Assembly: GCA_041158165.1 (NCBI GenBank)
Contig: JBEBBW010000018.1
Coordinates: 1 to 31,746, forward strand
Direction: 5' to 3'
From: TMED14 sp041158165
Lineage (GTDB): Bacteria; Bacteroidota; Bacteroidia; Flavobacteriales; Schleiferiaceae
Length of the DNA: 31,746 nt
Under the pieces are notes generated by a model that saw only the letters and a program-made list of their open reading frames with translations, was not told the origin of the DNA and did not search any database. The translations under genes were made by a program, and so were the position numbers. Numbering within the stretch: position 1 is the first letter of the stretch; every line of letters starts with the position of its first letter. Of the stretch, positions 1 through 7,329 are shown one piece after another.

Positions 1-876
1 TACGTTTCACAGCTGCTCAACGAGGATCCGCGCGAAGAGGGCATGGCCACGCTGGCGGTGCGCTGGACCGAAGGCCTGCTTCGCCAAGATTCGGCCAACC
101 CGGCCTTTTGGGCGTTACGCGGCGACGTGGCCCGCTGGCTTGACGACCTGTCGACGGCCGACGAGTCGTGGCGCCGCTGTATTGCGCTTCCGAACGGCGG
201 ACAATGGCCAGTGTACCAGCAGCTGCTCCAGCTCGACTTGGACCGCAGCGACGCTGGGGCCTTGATGCGCGACGCGGCGGCGGCCCAGGCAGACCACCCA
301 GAGCATCCCTTTGGCCCGTTGTTTCTGGGGGTGGCCCAGAGCCGCAATGCCGACCTGCAGGCCGCCTACGCCACGTTGACCGAAGGCGTCAAGCGCTTTG
401 GCGGCGATCTCTCTGTGCGCGAACAGTACCTCATGTACCTTGGCGAGGTGTGCTTTCGCCTTGGCCGCACTGACGAATTCCACGCCAACTTCACCGAGGC
501 CATTAGCCTCAATCCCCAAAATCCTACGTGCCTTAACAACTACGCTTACTTTTTGGCGCTGCGAAAGCTCAAGCTGGGCGATGCCGAAGGCATGGCAAAG
601 AAGGCGGTTGGACTGGCTCCCTCAGAAGTCAACTTTTGGGACACCCTTGCCGCGGTGTACGCAGCCCAGCGCAAGCTTCCGAAGGCTCAAGAAGCCATTC
701 AGCGCGCCCTGGACCTCGGCGGAACCCAGTCCGCAGCCATTGTCGAACGCGCCGGAGACATCCACGCGGCCATGGGCGCTCACGCCGAAGCCAAACGGTG
801 GTACGAGCAGGCCCAATTTTTGGGCAATACCTCGAGCGACTTGGTGCGCAAACTTGAACAACTCCCGACGCCGTGA
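1..876 (+). CDS. Tetratricopeptide-repeat protein (5' truncated by window)
   Basis: The frame is open from base 1, so the gene begins outside the window; the first internal ATG at 43 is not a credible start. About 291 residues are visible. The C-terminal half has helix-pair TPR spacing with typical residues (for example NNYAYFLA, the W-A-A-Y-A pattern around FWDTLAAVYAAQ, and a final AKRWYEQA helix). TPR arrays are protein-protein docking scaffolds; no catalytic motif is visible. The stop codon overlaps the GTG start of the DUF4292 lipoprotein gene (GTGA), so the two are probably translationally coupled, and the EnvC-like gene follows in the same operon. This suggests a role in envelope biogenesis, but that is inference from context. 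The export signal, if any, lies upstream of the window. Confidence 0.85.
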   Translation, partial: YVSQLLNEDPREEGMATLAVRWTEGLLRQDSANPAFWALRGDVARWLDDLSTADESWRRCIALPNGGQWPVYQQLLQLDLDRSDAGALMRDAAAAQADHPEHPFGPLFLGVAQSRNADLQAAYATLTEGVKRFGGDLSVREQYLMYLGEVCFRLGRTDEFHANFTEAISLNPQNPTCLNNYAYFLALRKLKLGDAEGMAKKAVGLAPSEVNFWDTLAAVYAAQRKLPKAQEAIQRALDLGGTQSAAIVERAGDIHAAMGAHAEAKRWYEQAQFLGNTSSDLVRKLEQLPTP

Positions 877-1640
877 AGTACGCCTCGATTTTTGTGCTGG
901 CCACCCTGAGCCTGGCCTCGTGCCGCAGCCGCCAGCCCCAGACTCCCCTCGAAACCGCGCCTGAAGCGATTAAAATGCCTATGTACGACGTTCCCCATGC
1001 CGCCCTTAAATCGGCCTTGCGCGCAGCCTCCGGCGACGAGCGCTCGGTGGGCACCCTCAAGGTGGATTTTAACGGAAAATCCCTTTCGGCGAAGCTCGAC
1101 CTGCGCATCCGCACCCAGCCGGAGCCGCTGCTTTGGATGGACGTGGCCGACCCGTTGATCGGACTGAAAATTGGCCGTGCGCGCGTTTACCAAGACAGCG
1201 TTCAGGGCTTCATTCGCCTTTACCGCCAGTACGTGAACGAGCCGTTGAGCCGCCTGCGCAGCATGGGCATCGACCTGCAAACGGAGGATGCGCGCCGCCT
1301 CGCGCTGGGCCTTCCAGTCCTCATGCCCACGACGTGGTCAGAGGCCCAATGGACGCCCCAGGACAGCCTGCTCATTATGGCGGTTCGCGAACAGCGCGGC
1401 GCCTACGAGGTGCTCGTAGAGGTCGCGGTGGCGCCCAGCAACCCCGCCGTGGTCAAGTGGCAGCGCATTTCAAGCAAAGGGCAAGCCCTTGTAGTGCGCT
1501 ACACGGGCGACGGAGGCTGGATTGCCGAGGTTCCGAGCCAATCGGCCAAGGCGGAATTCCGCGTTACCCAACATACTACGGGCGAAGTGTTGTCGTTCCC
1601 GTTTGAACTACCTTCGGACTATGCGCGCATTTCGTTTTAA
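873..1640 (+). CDS. DUF4292 family outer-membrane-type lipoprotein
   Basis: A 255-residue protein starting with GTG, overlapping the TPR gene stop by 4 nt. The N-terminus is a lipoprotein signal peptide with lipobox L-A-S-C, putting the lipidated Cys at residue 17. The rest resembles the DUF4292 family of Bacteroidota (KVDFNGKSLSAKLDLRI, then LWMDVADPLIGLKIGRARV), which is expected to adopt a LolA/LolB-like half-barrel that could carry lipid or lipoprotein; that functional reading is inference from the fold class. The 3' end overlaps the EnvC-like gene by 20 nt. The same TPR, DUF4292, LytM order is familiar to me from other Bacteroidota, which favours a joint role in outer-membrane or peptidoglycan maintenance. 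Confidence 0.85.
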   Translation: MKYASIFVLATLSLASCRSRQPQTPLETAPEAIKMPMYDVPHAALKSALRAASGDERSVGTLKVDFNGKSLSAKLDLRIRTQPEPLLWMDVADPLIGLKIGRARVYQDSVQGFIRLYRQYVNEPLSRLRSMGIDLQTEDARRLALGLPVLMPTTWSEAQWTPQDSLLIMAVREQRGAYEVLVEVAVAPSNPAVVKWQRISSKGQALVVRYTGDGGWIAEVPSQSAKAEFRVTQHTTGEVLSFPFELPSDYARISF

Positions 1641-2856
1641 GCACCTCCTTTGGGCGGCCCTTTTGGCCGCTGCAGCCTTGCCTCTGGGGGCGCAGACCGG
1701 CGACAAAAAGACCCAACTTGAAGCCGAGAAATCGCGGCTTCAAAAGGAAATTAGCGCCGCGAATGAGCTGCTTTCAAAGACCCGCAAGGACCGCGACTTG
1801 ACCTTGGGCGAACTCCGCGCCCTAGAGAAAAAACTCAAGGCCCGCGAGGCCCTGATTCGCAACGTTCAGGCTCAGGTCCGCGAATCGGAGTCCGAGATTG
1901 CGCGCCTTCAAAACGACATCGCCGAGAAGGACCGCGAAATTGACCAAATGATGCAGGAGTACGCGGGCATGCTGCGCCAAGCCCAGCAGCGCGGCAGCAC
2001 CGAGCAAGCCCTGCGCTTTATTTTGGGCGCAGAAAACCTTTCGATGGCTATCAAGCGCATGAACTACCTGCGGCAGTACACCGAGTTCCGCAAAGAAAAG
2101 GTTGAAGAAATCCGCGCGTACCAAGAGGCTCAGGCCCAGCGGGTTGCCGCGGTTGAGGTCGAGCGGAACCGCCAAAAAGTGCTGCTCGGCCAGGAGCTCC
2201 AGCAAAAGCAGCTGCTTGCCCAAGAGCGCGCCCAGCAAGCCAAGGCCCTGAGCGCCCTCAAAAAGAAGGAGGGCCAGATTTCGTCGTCTATTGGCAAGAA
2301 GCGCCAAGAGCTGGCCAAGCTCGAGCGCCAAATTGCCGCCATCATTAAGGAAGAACTGCGCAAGCAGCGCGATGCGGCTGCGGGCACGACTGGCTCCAAG
2401 AGCGTAGGTGACGGCTATTCGCTAACGCCCGAGGCGGCGGCGCTCGCCAAGGATTTCGCGGCCAACCGCGGTCGCTTGCCGTGGCCCGTCGAGCGCGGCG
2501 TCGTTACGCAGGCCTTCGGTGAAAATGCGGTTCCGGGCGCCACGGGCGTGACGATCAAAAATCCAGGCATCGACATCGGAACCCCGGCCAAATCCACGGC
2601 CCGAGCGGTCTTCCAGGGCGAGGTAGCCTCCGTCGTCGGAGTGCCAGGCGCCGGCAAAGTCGTGCTGGTGCGCCACGGAAACTACTTTACCGTGTACTCC
2701 AACCTTTCGGAAGTCTTTGTGGCCAAGGGCGCCAAAGTGTCTACGAAAGAAGCCATTGGCCGCGTAATGGAAGACCCCGAAACGGGTGCCTCGACCCTCC
2801 ACTTTGAGCTCTGGATGAATACCCAGAATCAGGATCCGAAGCCTTGGTTGAACTAG
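1621..2856 (+). CDS. EnvC-like murein hydrolase activator (coiled coil plus degenerate LytM/M23)
   Basis: The start at 1621 is chosen because it begins a signal peptide (MRAFRFKHLLWAAL... with cleavage after about LGAQ); a longer upstream reading inside DUF4292 has no such signal. The 411-residue product has a long Lys/Glu/Gln-rich coiled coil (about 27-250) and a C-terminal LytM domain (about 300-405). The zinc site is incomplete: the usual HxGxD reads N314-P-G-I-D318, the YxHL position is Y-S-N361-L, and the HxH motif is T392-L-H394. Loss of metal ligands is typical of EnvC-type proteins, which activate periplasmic amidases rather than cut peptidoglycan themselves. It is last in the TPR/DUF4292 operon. 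No amidase partner is in the window. Confidence 0.88.
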   Translation: MRAFRFKHLLWAALLAAAALPLGAQTGDKKTQLEAEKSRLQKEISAANELLSKTRKDRDLTLGELRALEKKLKAREALIRNVQAQVRESESEIARLQNDIAEKDREIDQMMQEYAGMLRQAQQRGSTEQALRFILGAENLSMAIKRMNYLRQYTEFRKEKVEEIRAYQEAQAQRVAAVEVERNRQKVLLGQELQQKQLLAQERAQQAKALSALKKKEGQISSSIGKKRQELAKLERQIAAIIKEELRKQRDAAAGTTGSKSVGDGYSLTPEAAALAKDFAANRGRLPWPVERGVVTQAFGENAVPGATGVTIKNPGIDIGTPAKSTARAVFQGEVASVVGVPGAGKVVLVRHGNYFTVYSNLSEVFVAKGAKVSTKEAIGRVMEDPETGASTLHFELWMNTQNQDPKPWLN

Positions 2857-3030
2857 TCGGTTGGCTCGTTGGCTAGTTAGCTAGTTGGCTAGTTAGTTAA
2901 CACCTACTCAACGAATCGAAGGGTCATCCTGCCAAAGGAATCAAAGGACCAACCAGCCAACCAGCGAACTAGCCAACCAGCTATTTGCCAAAGGAATCAA
3001 AGGACCAACTAGCAAACCAGCTAACTAGCC
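2857..3030 (+). repeat. Convergent-junction repeat cluster (TAGTTGGC / GCCAACTA words)
   Basis: The DNA between the convergent EnvC-like and secA genes is almost wholly repetitive. The left part (2859-2899) is a run of GGTTGGCTCGTTGGCT and TAGTTAGC words. The right part holds two copies of a 24-bp sequence beginning TGCCAAAGGAATC at 2930-2953 and 2986-3009 (56-bp period), each followed by ACCAACCAGC-type words. Left and right are inverted: 2878-2894 and 2967-2983 can pair at 16 of 17 positions, so transcripts from either side could fold into a long stem. The right copy runs into the last codons and stop of secA (TAG, minus strand, 3025-3027). It may act as a bidirectional transcript end. No ORF is seen. 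Confidence 0.8.
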
Positions 3031-6000
3031 AAGAATCTGCCAGCCCTGAGCCAATAACGGCTCGGCCACTTTGTACTTCACCTGCTTTTGTTCACCGGTC
3101 ATTAGGTTGACGACGGTTACTTGGTCGTTGCGTCCATATTTTTTGGCGCTGACGGCGGGTGTGGCTTTGGCAGCAGGTGCCGGAGGGGGCGTAGCCGACC
3201 GCGAGGCGGTTCCGCGTGCCGCAGGCGCTGCAGCCTCCTCGGCTCCGGGGCCTGACGTGGTGAGCTGCTGCGACGGGCGCTTGGGTGCGGCAGTCGCTTG
3301 GCGCACTGGAGCCGCGTCTGCTTGGGGCAACCCCGCGCGGAACAAGAAGCCCAGAATGCTGGAATTCATCTCGTCGACCATGTCTTTGAATAACTTGAAC
3401 GACTCGTGCTTGTACACCAGCAGCGGGTCTTTCTGCTCGTACACGGCGCCCTGCACGTTTTGGCGCAGGTCGTCCATGTTGCGAAGGTGCTCCTTCCAGT
3501 GCTCGTCGATGATGCTCAGCACAATCGCCTTTTCGAGGTCGGTCGTCAGCGACTGTCCGCGGGTTTCGACGCCGCGCTGCAGGTTGGTCGGGATCTGAAT
3601 GGACTTGATGCCGTCGGTAAACGGCACCAAAATGTTCTGGAACTGACCGCCTTGCTCGCGCAGAACGTTTTCCAGCACGGGCAGGGCCTGAGCGGCAATG
3701 CGCGCTGACTTAGCTTGGTAGGCCAACTGGGCCGCGGCATAGGTCTTCTGGGTTAACTCCGTGGCGTTCATGCGCTCAAACTCGGCACTGTCGACCGGGG
3801 CCGGCATGGCGAAGTTCTCGAAGCAGCCGAGTTCGTATGCGCCAAAGTCGCGGCTCGGCTTTGTTCCGCCCACGAGGGCTTCGGCAGCGTCGTACACGCT
3901 GTTGGCGAGGTCCAGCGCGAGGCGTTCGCCCGACAGCGCGTTCCGGCGGCGGCGGTAGATTCCGCTGCGTTGGGCGTTCATCACGTCGTCGTACTCAAGC
4001 AGACGCTTGCGGCTTCCGAAGTTGTTCTCTTCGACCTTCTTCTGGGCGCGCTCAATGCTCTTGGTGACCATCGAGTGCTCGATCACGTCGCCCTCTTTGT
4101 GGCCCATGCGGTCCATGAGGTTGGCGATGCGCTCAGAGCCAAAAAGGCGCATGAGGTTGTCTTCGAGCGACACAAAGAACTGCGACGAACCGGGGTCGCC
4201 TTGGCGTCCGGCCCGTCCGCGCAGCTGGCGGTCAACGCGGCGCGAATCGTGGCGCTCGGTGCCAATAATGGCAAGTCCCCCCGCGGCCTTCGCCTCGGGA
4301 GTCAATTTGATGTCGGTACCGCGTCCAGCCATGTTGGTGGCGATGGTCACCGTTCCGGGGTGCCCGGCTTCGGCCACGATGTCGGCCTCTTTTTGGTGCA
4401 GCTTGGCGTTCAGCACTTGGTGCGGAATCTTGCGAATGTTCAGCGTGCGGCTGAGCAGCTCCGAAATCTCGACCGAGGTGGTGCCGACGAGCACCGGGCG
4501 TCCGGCTTCGCGCAGCTTCTCGATTTCGTCGATGACGGCGTTGTATTTTTCGCGCTTGGTCTTGAAAACCAGGTCGTTGCGGTCTTCGCGCTTGGCCGGC
4601 ACGTTGGTCGGAATCACGGTAACCTCGAGCTTGTAGATCTCCCAGAACTCGCCCGCTTCGGTTTCGGCCGTACCGGTCATGCCCGATAGCTTGTGGTACA
4701 TGCGGAAGTAGTTCTGCAGCGTAATCGTCGCGTAGGTCTGCGTCGCCGCTTCAATGGTCACCCCCTCTTTGGCCTCGATGGCTTGGTGCAGTCCGTCGGA
4801 GTAGCGGCGGCCGTCCATGATGCGGCCCGTTTGCTCGTCGACAATTTTGACTTTGCCGTCCATGACCACGTACTCCACGTCTTTTTCAAACAGGGCATAG
4901 GCCTTGAGAAGCTGGTTGGTGCTGTGAATGCGCTCGCTTTTGGCGCGGTATTCGCGCATCAATTGATCCTTGCGTGCGGCACGCTCGGCTACGTCGTCGT
5001 GGGCTTTTTCGATGCGGTCGAGTTCAACCGAAATGACGGGCAGCACAAAAAAGTCGGTCGACGTCTGCTCGGCGAGGTAGCTCAAGCCCAAGTTGGTGAG
5101 GTTCACCTGATTGTGCTTCTCTTCGATCGTGAAGTACAGGGCTTCGTCGATCTTTTTCATCTCTTTGCCTTGGTCCTGCAGGTACAGCCCCTCGGTCTTT
5201 TGGAGCAGCGCCTTCACGCCGTCTTCTGACAAAAACTTGATAAGCGCCTTGTTTTTGGGCAGGGCGCGGTGCGAACGCAGCAGTTGAAATCCCGCCTCAG
5301 TCTTGTCGCCGGCCGCAAGGGCCTCTTTGGCCTTGGTCAGTGCGTCCTGGGCCACGGTTTTTTGCTGGTTGACCAGTCCGACCACAAAATTTTTGAGGTA
5401 GTCGAACTCTTGCTGGTCGCCGTTGGGCGTGGGTCCGCTGATAATGAGCGGAGTCCGTGCGTCGTCAATCAGTACGGAGTCGACCTCGTCGACAATGGCG
5501 TAGTGGTGTCCGCGCTGCACTAGCTCGGCGGTTTCGCGGGCCATGTTGTCGCGCAGGTAGTCAAAACCGAACTCGTTGTTGGTTCCGAAGGTGATGTCGG
5601 CCAAGTAGGCCTGACGGCGCGCTTCGGTGTTGGGGCGGTGCTTGTCGATGCACTCCACGCTGAGGCCGTGGAACTGATAAAGCGGACCCATCCATTCGGA
5701 GTCGCGCTTCGACAGGTAGTCGTTCACGGTAACCACGTGCACACCGCGTCCGCTCAACGAGTTGAGGTAGACGGGCAGGGTGGCCACCAGGGTTTTACCT
5801 TCACCGGTCGCCATCTCGGCGATGCGGCCTTTGTGGAGCACCACGCCGCCAAACAGCTGCACGTCGTAGTGCACCATGTTCCACGTGATTTCGTTGCCGG
5901 CGGCCAGCCAGCGGTTGTTCCACACGGCGGTGTCGCCATCGAGGGTTACGGCGTCGAGGCGCCCAGCCAGGTCGCGGTCCCAATCTTGGGCCGGAACGCG

Positions 6001-6378
6001 GAGCGGCCCCTGGGCGAGTCGGCGCGCGGTTTCGCGAAGCACCGCGAAGGCCTTCGGCAGGATTTCGAGCAAAATGCGCTCTTCGTCGGCCAAAATGTCT
6101 TTATCGAGGCTGTCGATTTGGCGGTACAGCGCCTCTTTGGCGTCTACGTCGGCCTCGGCCTCGGCCTGAGCTTTGAGCTGGTCGCGCTCCTGGGTTTTGG
6201 CTTCGGTTTCGGTGCGCAGTCGAGCGCGGAACCCAGCCGTCTCGGCGCGGAGTTCGGCGTCGGTATGGCCGGCCAGCGCCTGTTCGGCGGCGTGAACTTG
6301 GTCGATGTAGGGCTGGATCTCCTTGAGCGTGCGCTGCGAGGGATCACCCAGAAATACCTTTAAAATCTTGTCGAGCAT
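3025..6378 (-). CDS. secA: Preprotein translocase ATPase SecA
   Basis: A 1117-residue SecA, the motor that drives unfolded preproteins through SecYEG. The start at 6378 (MLDKILKVFLGD) is preferred over an in-frame start ten codons upstream because the -7 box lies just before it. Visible motifs: Walker A ATGEGKT (about residues 190-196), DEVDSVLIDDARTPL (DEAD-like box and preprotein cross-linking region), MSGMTGTAETE, TNMAGRGTDI, and QLRGRAGRQGDPGSSQF (motif VI). Length and inserts match Bacteroidota SecA, longer than the roughly 840-900 residues of proteobacterial or Gram-positive versions. The C-terminus ends in a Pro/Ala-rich linker and a short domain (YGRNDQVTVVNLMTGE) without the Cys-rich zinc finger, as I expect for many Flavobacteriia. 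DUF2795 lies immediately upstream on the same strand. Confidence 0.98.
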   Translation of the reverse strand: MLDKILKVFLGDPSQRTLKEIQPYIDQVHAAEQALAGHTDAELRAETAGFRARLRTETEAKTQERDQLKAQAEAEADVDAKEALYRQIDSLDKDILADEERILLEILPKAFAVLRETARRLAQGPLRVPAQDWDRDLAGRLDAVTLDGDTAVWNNRWLAAGNEITWNMVHYDVQLFGGVVLHKGRIAEMATGEGKTLVATLPVYLNSLSGRGVHVVTVNDYLSKRDSEWMGPLYQFHGLSVECIDKHRPNTEARRQAYLADITFGTNNEFGFDYLRDNMARETAELVQRGHHYAIVDEVDSVLIDDARTPLIISGPTPNGDQQEFDYLKNFVVGLVNQQKTVAQDALTKAKEALAAGDKTEAGFQLLRSHRALPKNKALIKFLSEDGVKALLQKTEGLYLQDQGKEMKKIDEALYFTIEEKHNQVNLTNLGLSYLAEQTSTDFFVLPVISVELDRIEKAHDDVAERAARKDQLMREYRAKSERIHSTNQLLKAYALFEKDVEYVVMDGKVKIVDEQTGRIMDGRRYSDGLHQAIEAKEGVTIEAATQTYATITLQNYFRMYHKLSGMTGTAETEAGEFWEIYKLEVTVIPTNVPAKREDRNDLVFKTKREKYNAVIDEIEKLREAGRPVLVGTTSVEISELLSRTLNIRKIPHQVLNAKLHQKEADIVAEAGHPGTVTIATNMAGRGTDIKLTPEAKAAGGLAIIGTERHDSRRVDRQLRGRAGRQGDPGSSQFFVSLEDNLMRLFGSERIANLMDRMGHKEGDVIEHSMVTKSIERAQKKVEENNFGSRKRLLEYDDVMNAQRSGIYRRRRNALSGERLALDLANSVYDAAEALVGGTKPSRDFGAYELGCFENFAMPAPVDSAEFERMNATELTQKTYAAAQLAYQAKSARIAAQALPVLENVLREQGGQFQNILVPFTDGIKSIQIPTNLQRGVETRGQSLTTDLEKAIVLSIIDEHWKEHLRNMDDLRQNVQGAVYEQKDPLLVYKHESFKLFKDMVDEMNSSILGFLFRAGLPQADAAPVRQATAAPKRPSQQLTTSGPGAEEAAAPAARGTASRSATPPPAPAAKATPAVSAKKYGRNDQVTVVNLMTGEQKQVKYKVAEPLLAQGWQILG

Positions 6379-6385
6379 AGGGTGC

Positions 6386-6393
6386 CAAAGGTA
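6386..6393 (-). promoter_or_regulatory. secA -7 promoter box
   Basis: On the minus strand the sequence reads TACCTTTG, an exact match to the Bacteroidota -7 consensus TAnnTTTG. It ends 7 nt before the secA ATG, leaving little or no 5' leader. A GTTTA about 17 nt further upstream may be a weak -33 element. Confidence 0.6.
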
Positions 6394-6417
6394 CAACCTC
6401 CGTGCCACCTAAACGTT

Positions 6418-6436
6418 TGCAGACAAGCTGTCTGCA
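6418..6436. other. Perfect inverted repeat between DUF2795 and secA
   Basis: TGCAGACA and TGTCTGCA form 8-bp perfectly complementary arms around a 3-nt AGC loop. It sits 11 nt beyond the DUF2795 stop and upstream of the secA promoter. It could be a weak terminator for DUF2795 (no strong U tract follows on the minus strand) or a binding site for a regulator of secA. Confidence 0.5.
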
Positions 6437-6447
6437 CGGCCTGAAAA

Positions 6448-6672
6448 TCAGTACTCTTCCTCGTTCCAGAGGAAGTCTTCGTCCGAAGGGTAGTCGGGCC
6501 AAATGTCTTCGATCGACTCGTAGATTTCGGCTTCTTCTTCTTCGACGGCCTGGAGGTTCTCCACAACCTCAAGCGGAGCCCCCGTGCGGATGGCGTAGTC
6601 AATGAGTTCGTCCTTGGTAGCGGGCCAGGGGGCGTCGCTCAGGTAGGATGCTAGTTCAAGAGTCCAGTACAT
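6448..6672 (-). CDS. DUF2795 family small acidic protein
   Basis: A 74-residue protein (MYWTLELASYLSDAPWPATKDEL...) matching the DUF2795 family: a small helical domain with WPATKDELIDYAIRTGAP, followed by a strongly acidic tail rich in Glu and Asp (EEEEAEIYESIEDIW, ending NEEEY). No function is established for this variant. It has its own exact -7 box 4 nt before the ATG and lies between the cobalamin adenosyltransferase and secA genes. The acidic tail suggests a protein- or cation-binding role, but this is speculative. Confidence 0.85.
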   Translation of the reverse strand: MYWTLELASYLSDAPWPATKDELIDYAIRTGAPLEVVENLQAVEEEEAEIYESIEDIWPDYPSDEDFLWNEEEY

Positions 6673-6676
6673 GGCG

Positions 6677-6707
6677 CAAAAGTAGTTTTTTTCGGGAGCT
6701 GTGCAAG
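6677..6707 (-). promoter_or_regulatory. Promoter of the DUF2795 gene
   Basis: On the minus strand CTTG (6704-6707) is followed after 19 nt by TACTTTTG (6677-6684), close to the Bacteroidota promoter TTTG-N19/20-TAnnTTTG. The -7 box ends 4 nt before the ATG, so the mRNA is predicted to be leaderless or nearly so. Confidence 0.65.
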
Positions 6708-6714
6708 CGAAAAT

Positions 6715-7284
6715 TTAGGCCTTTGAAACCCAGGGGATTTCGGGCGCGCCGACCTGCTTGCCAAGCCACCTCGAAAGGGTAAACGCGTAGTCGCTCAAAC
6801 GGTTCAAATAGGCCACCGTCGGCTCGGGCAGCTGGACGTCGTCGGCGCCCAGTTGGTCGTGAAGTTGAACCACCCAGCGTTCGGCGCGGCGGGCTACTGT
6901 GCGCACCACGTGGCACTGGCTGACCAGCACGTGTCCGCCAGGGAGCAGAAAGTTCCGCATCGGTTCCAGGTACAGGTCCATGCGGTCAATCGCCGCTTCG
7001 AGGCGCGCAATCCATTGCGAATCAATGTGGGGCAATCGCGCCACCATCTCAGGCAGGTCGTTGGCCATGTGGGACCCGAGCGCAAAAAGGTCGCTCTGAA
7101 TTTGGGCGAGCTCGGCGCGCACCCCCTCCCATTCGGTCGGAACCTGGTCGCGCAGCAGTCCCAAGTGGCTGTTGAGCTCGTCGAGCGTGCCGTAGGCGTG
7201 CAGGCGCAGGTCGTACTTGGCTATGCGGGTTCCGCTAAAAAGGCCGGTTTGGCCGGCGTCTCCGGTTTTGGTGTAGATTTTCAT
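6715..7284 (-). CDS. PduO-type cob(I)alamin adenosyltransferase
   Basis: A 189-residue PduO/MMAB-type ATP:cob(I)alamin adenosyltransferase that makes adenosylcobalamin. Visible motifs: N-terminal KIYTKTGDAGQTGLF (ATP-binding segment), then R-L-H-A-Y-G-T-L-D-E-L-N-S, and the helix VVRTVARRAERWVVQL near residues 125-140, whose Arg residues are characteristic. The protein is full length for the family. It lies 45 bp downstream of purF on the same strand, with a 7/8 match to the -7 box (TACTTTAG, 7312-7319) in the gap. Its likely client is methylmalonyl-CoA mutase, which would pair with the propionyl-CoA carboxylase beta subunit encoded at 27926, although the mutase itself is not in the window. 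Confidence 0.95.
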   Translation of the reverse strand: MKIYTKTGDAGQTGLFSGTRIAKYDLRLHAYGTLDELNSHLGLLRDQVPTEWEGVRAELAQIQSDLFALGSHMANDLPEMVARLPHIDSQWIARLEAAIDRMDLYLEPMRNFLLPGGHVLVSQCHVVRTVARRAERWVVQLHDQLGADDVQLPEPTVAYLNRLSDYAFTLSRWLGKQVGAPEIPWVSKA

Positions 7285-7329
7285 GGCAGCGTGGTCCTTA
7301 GGAACTAACCCCTAAAGTACCTCAAGTGT

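Noticed and set aside
1522..1620. A longer N-terminus for the EnvC-like protein.
   Set aside because: It lies inside the DUF4292 gene, is Arg-rich, and would bury the signal peptide that starts at 1621.
2857..3024. A CRISPR array or integron-like array at the repetitive gap.
   Set aside because: Repeat units are irregular in length and spacing, there are no unique spacers of constant size, and no cas or integrase gene is nearby.
5877..5892. A parS-like half site, TGTTCCACGTG, inside secA.
   Set aside because: The second half (ATTTC) does not complete the palindrome, and the bases encode a conserved SecA segment.
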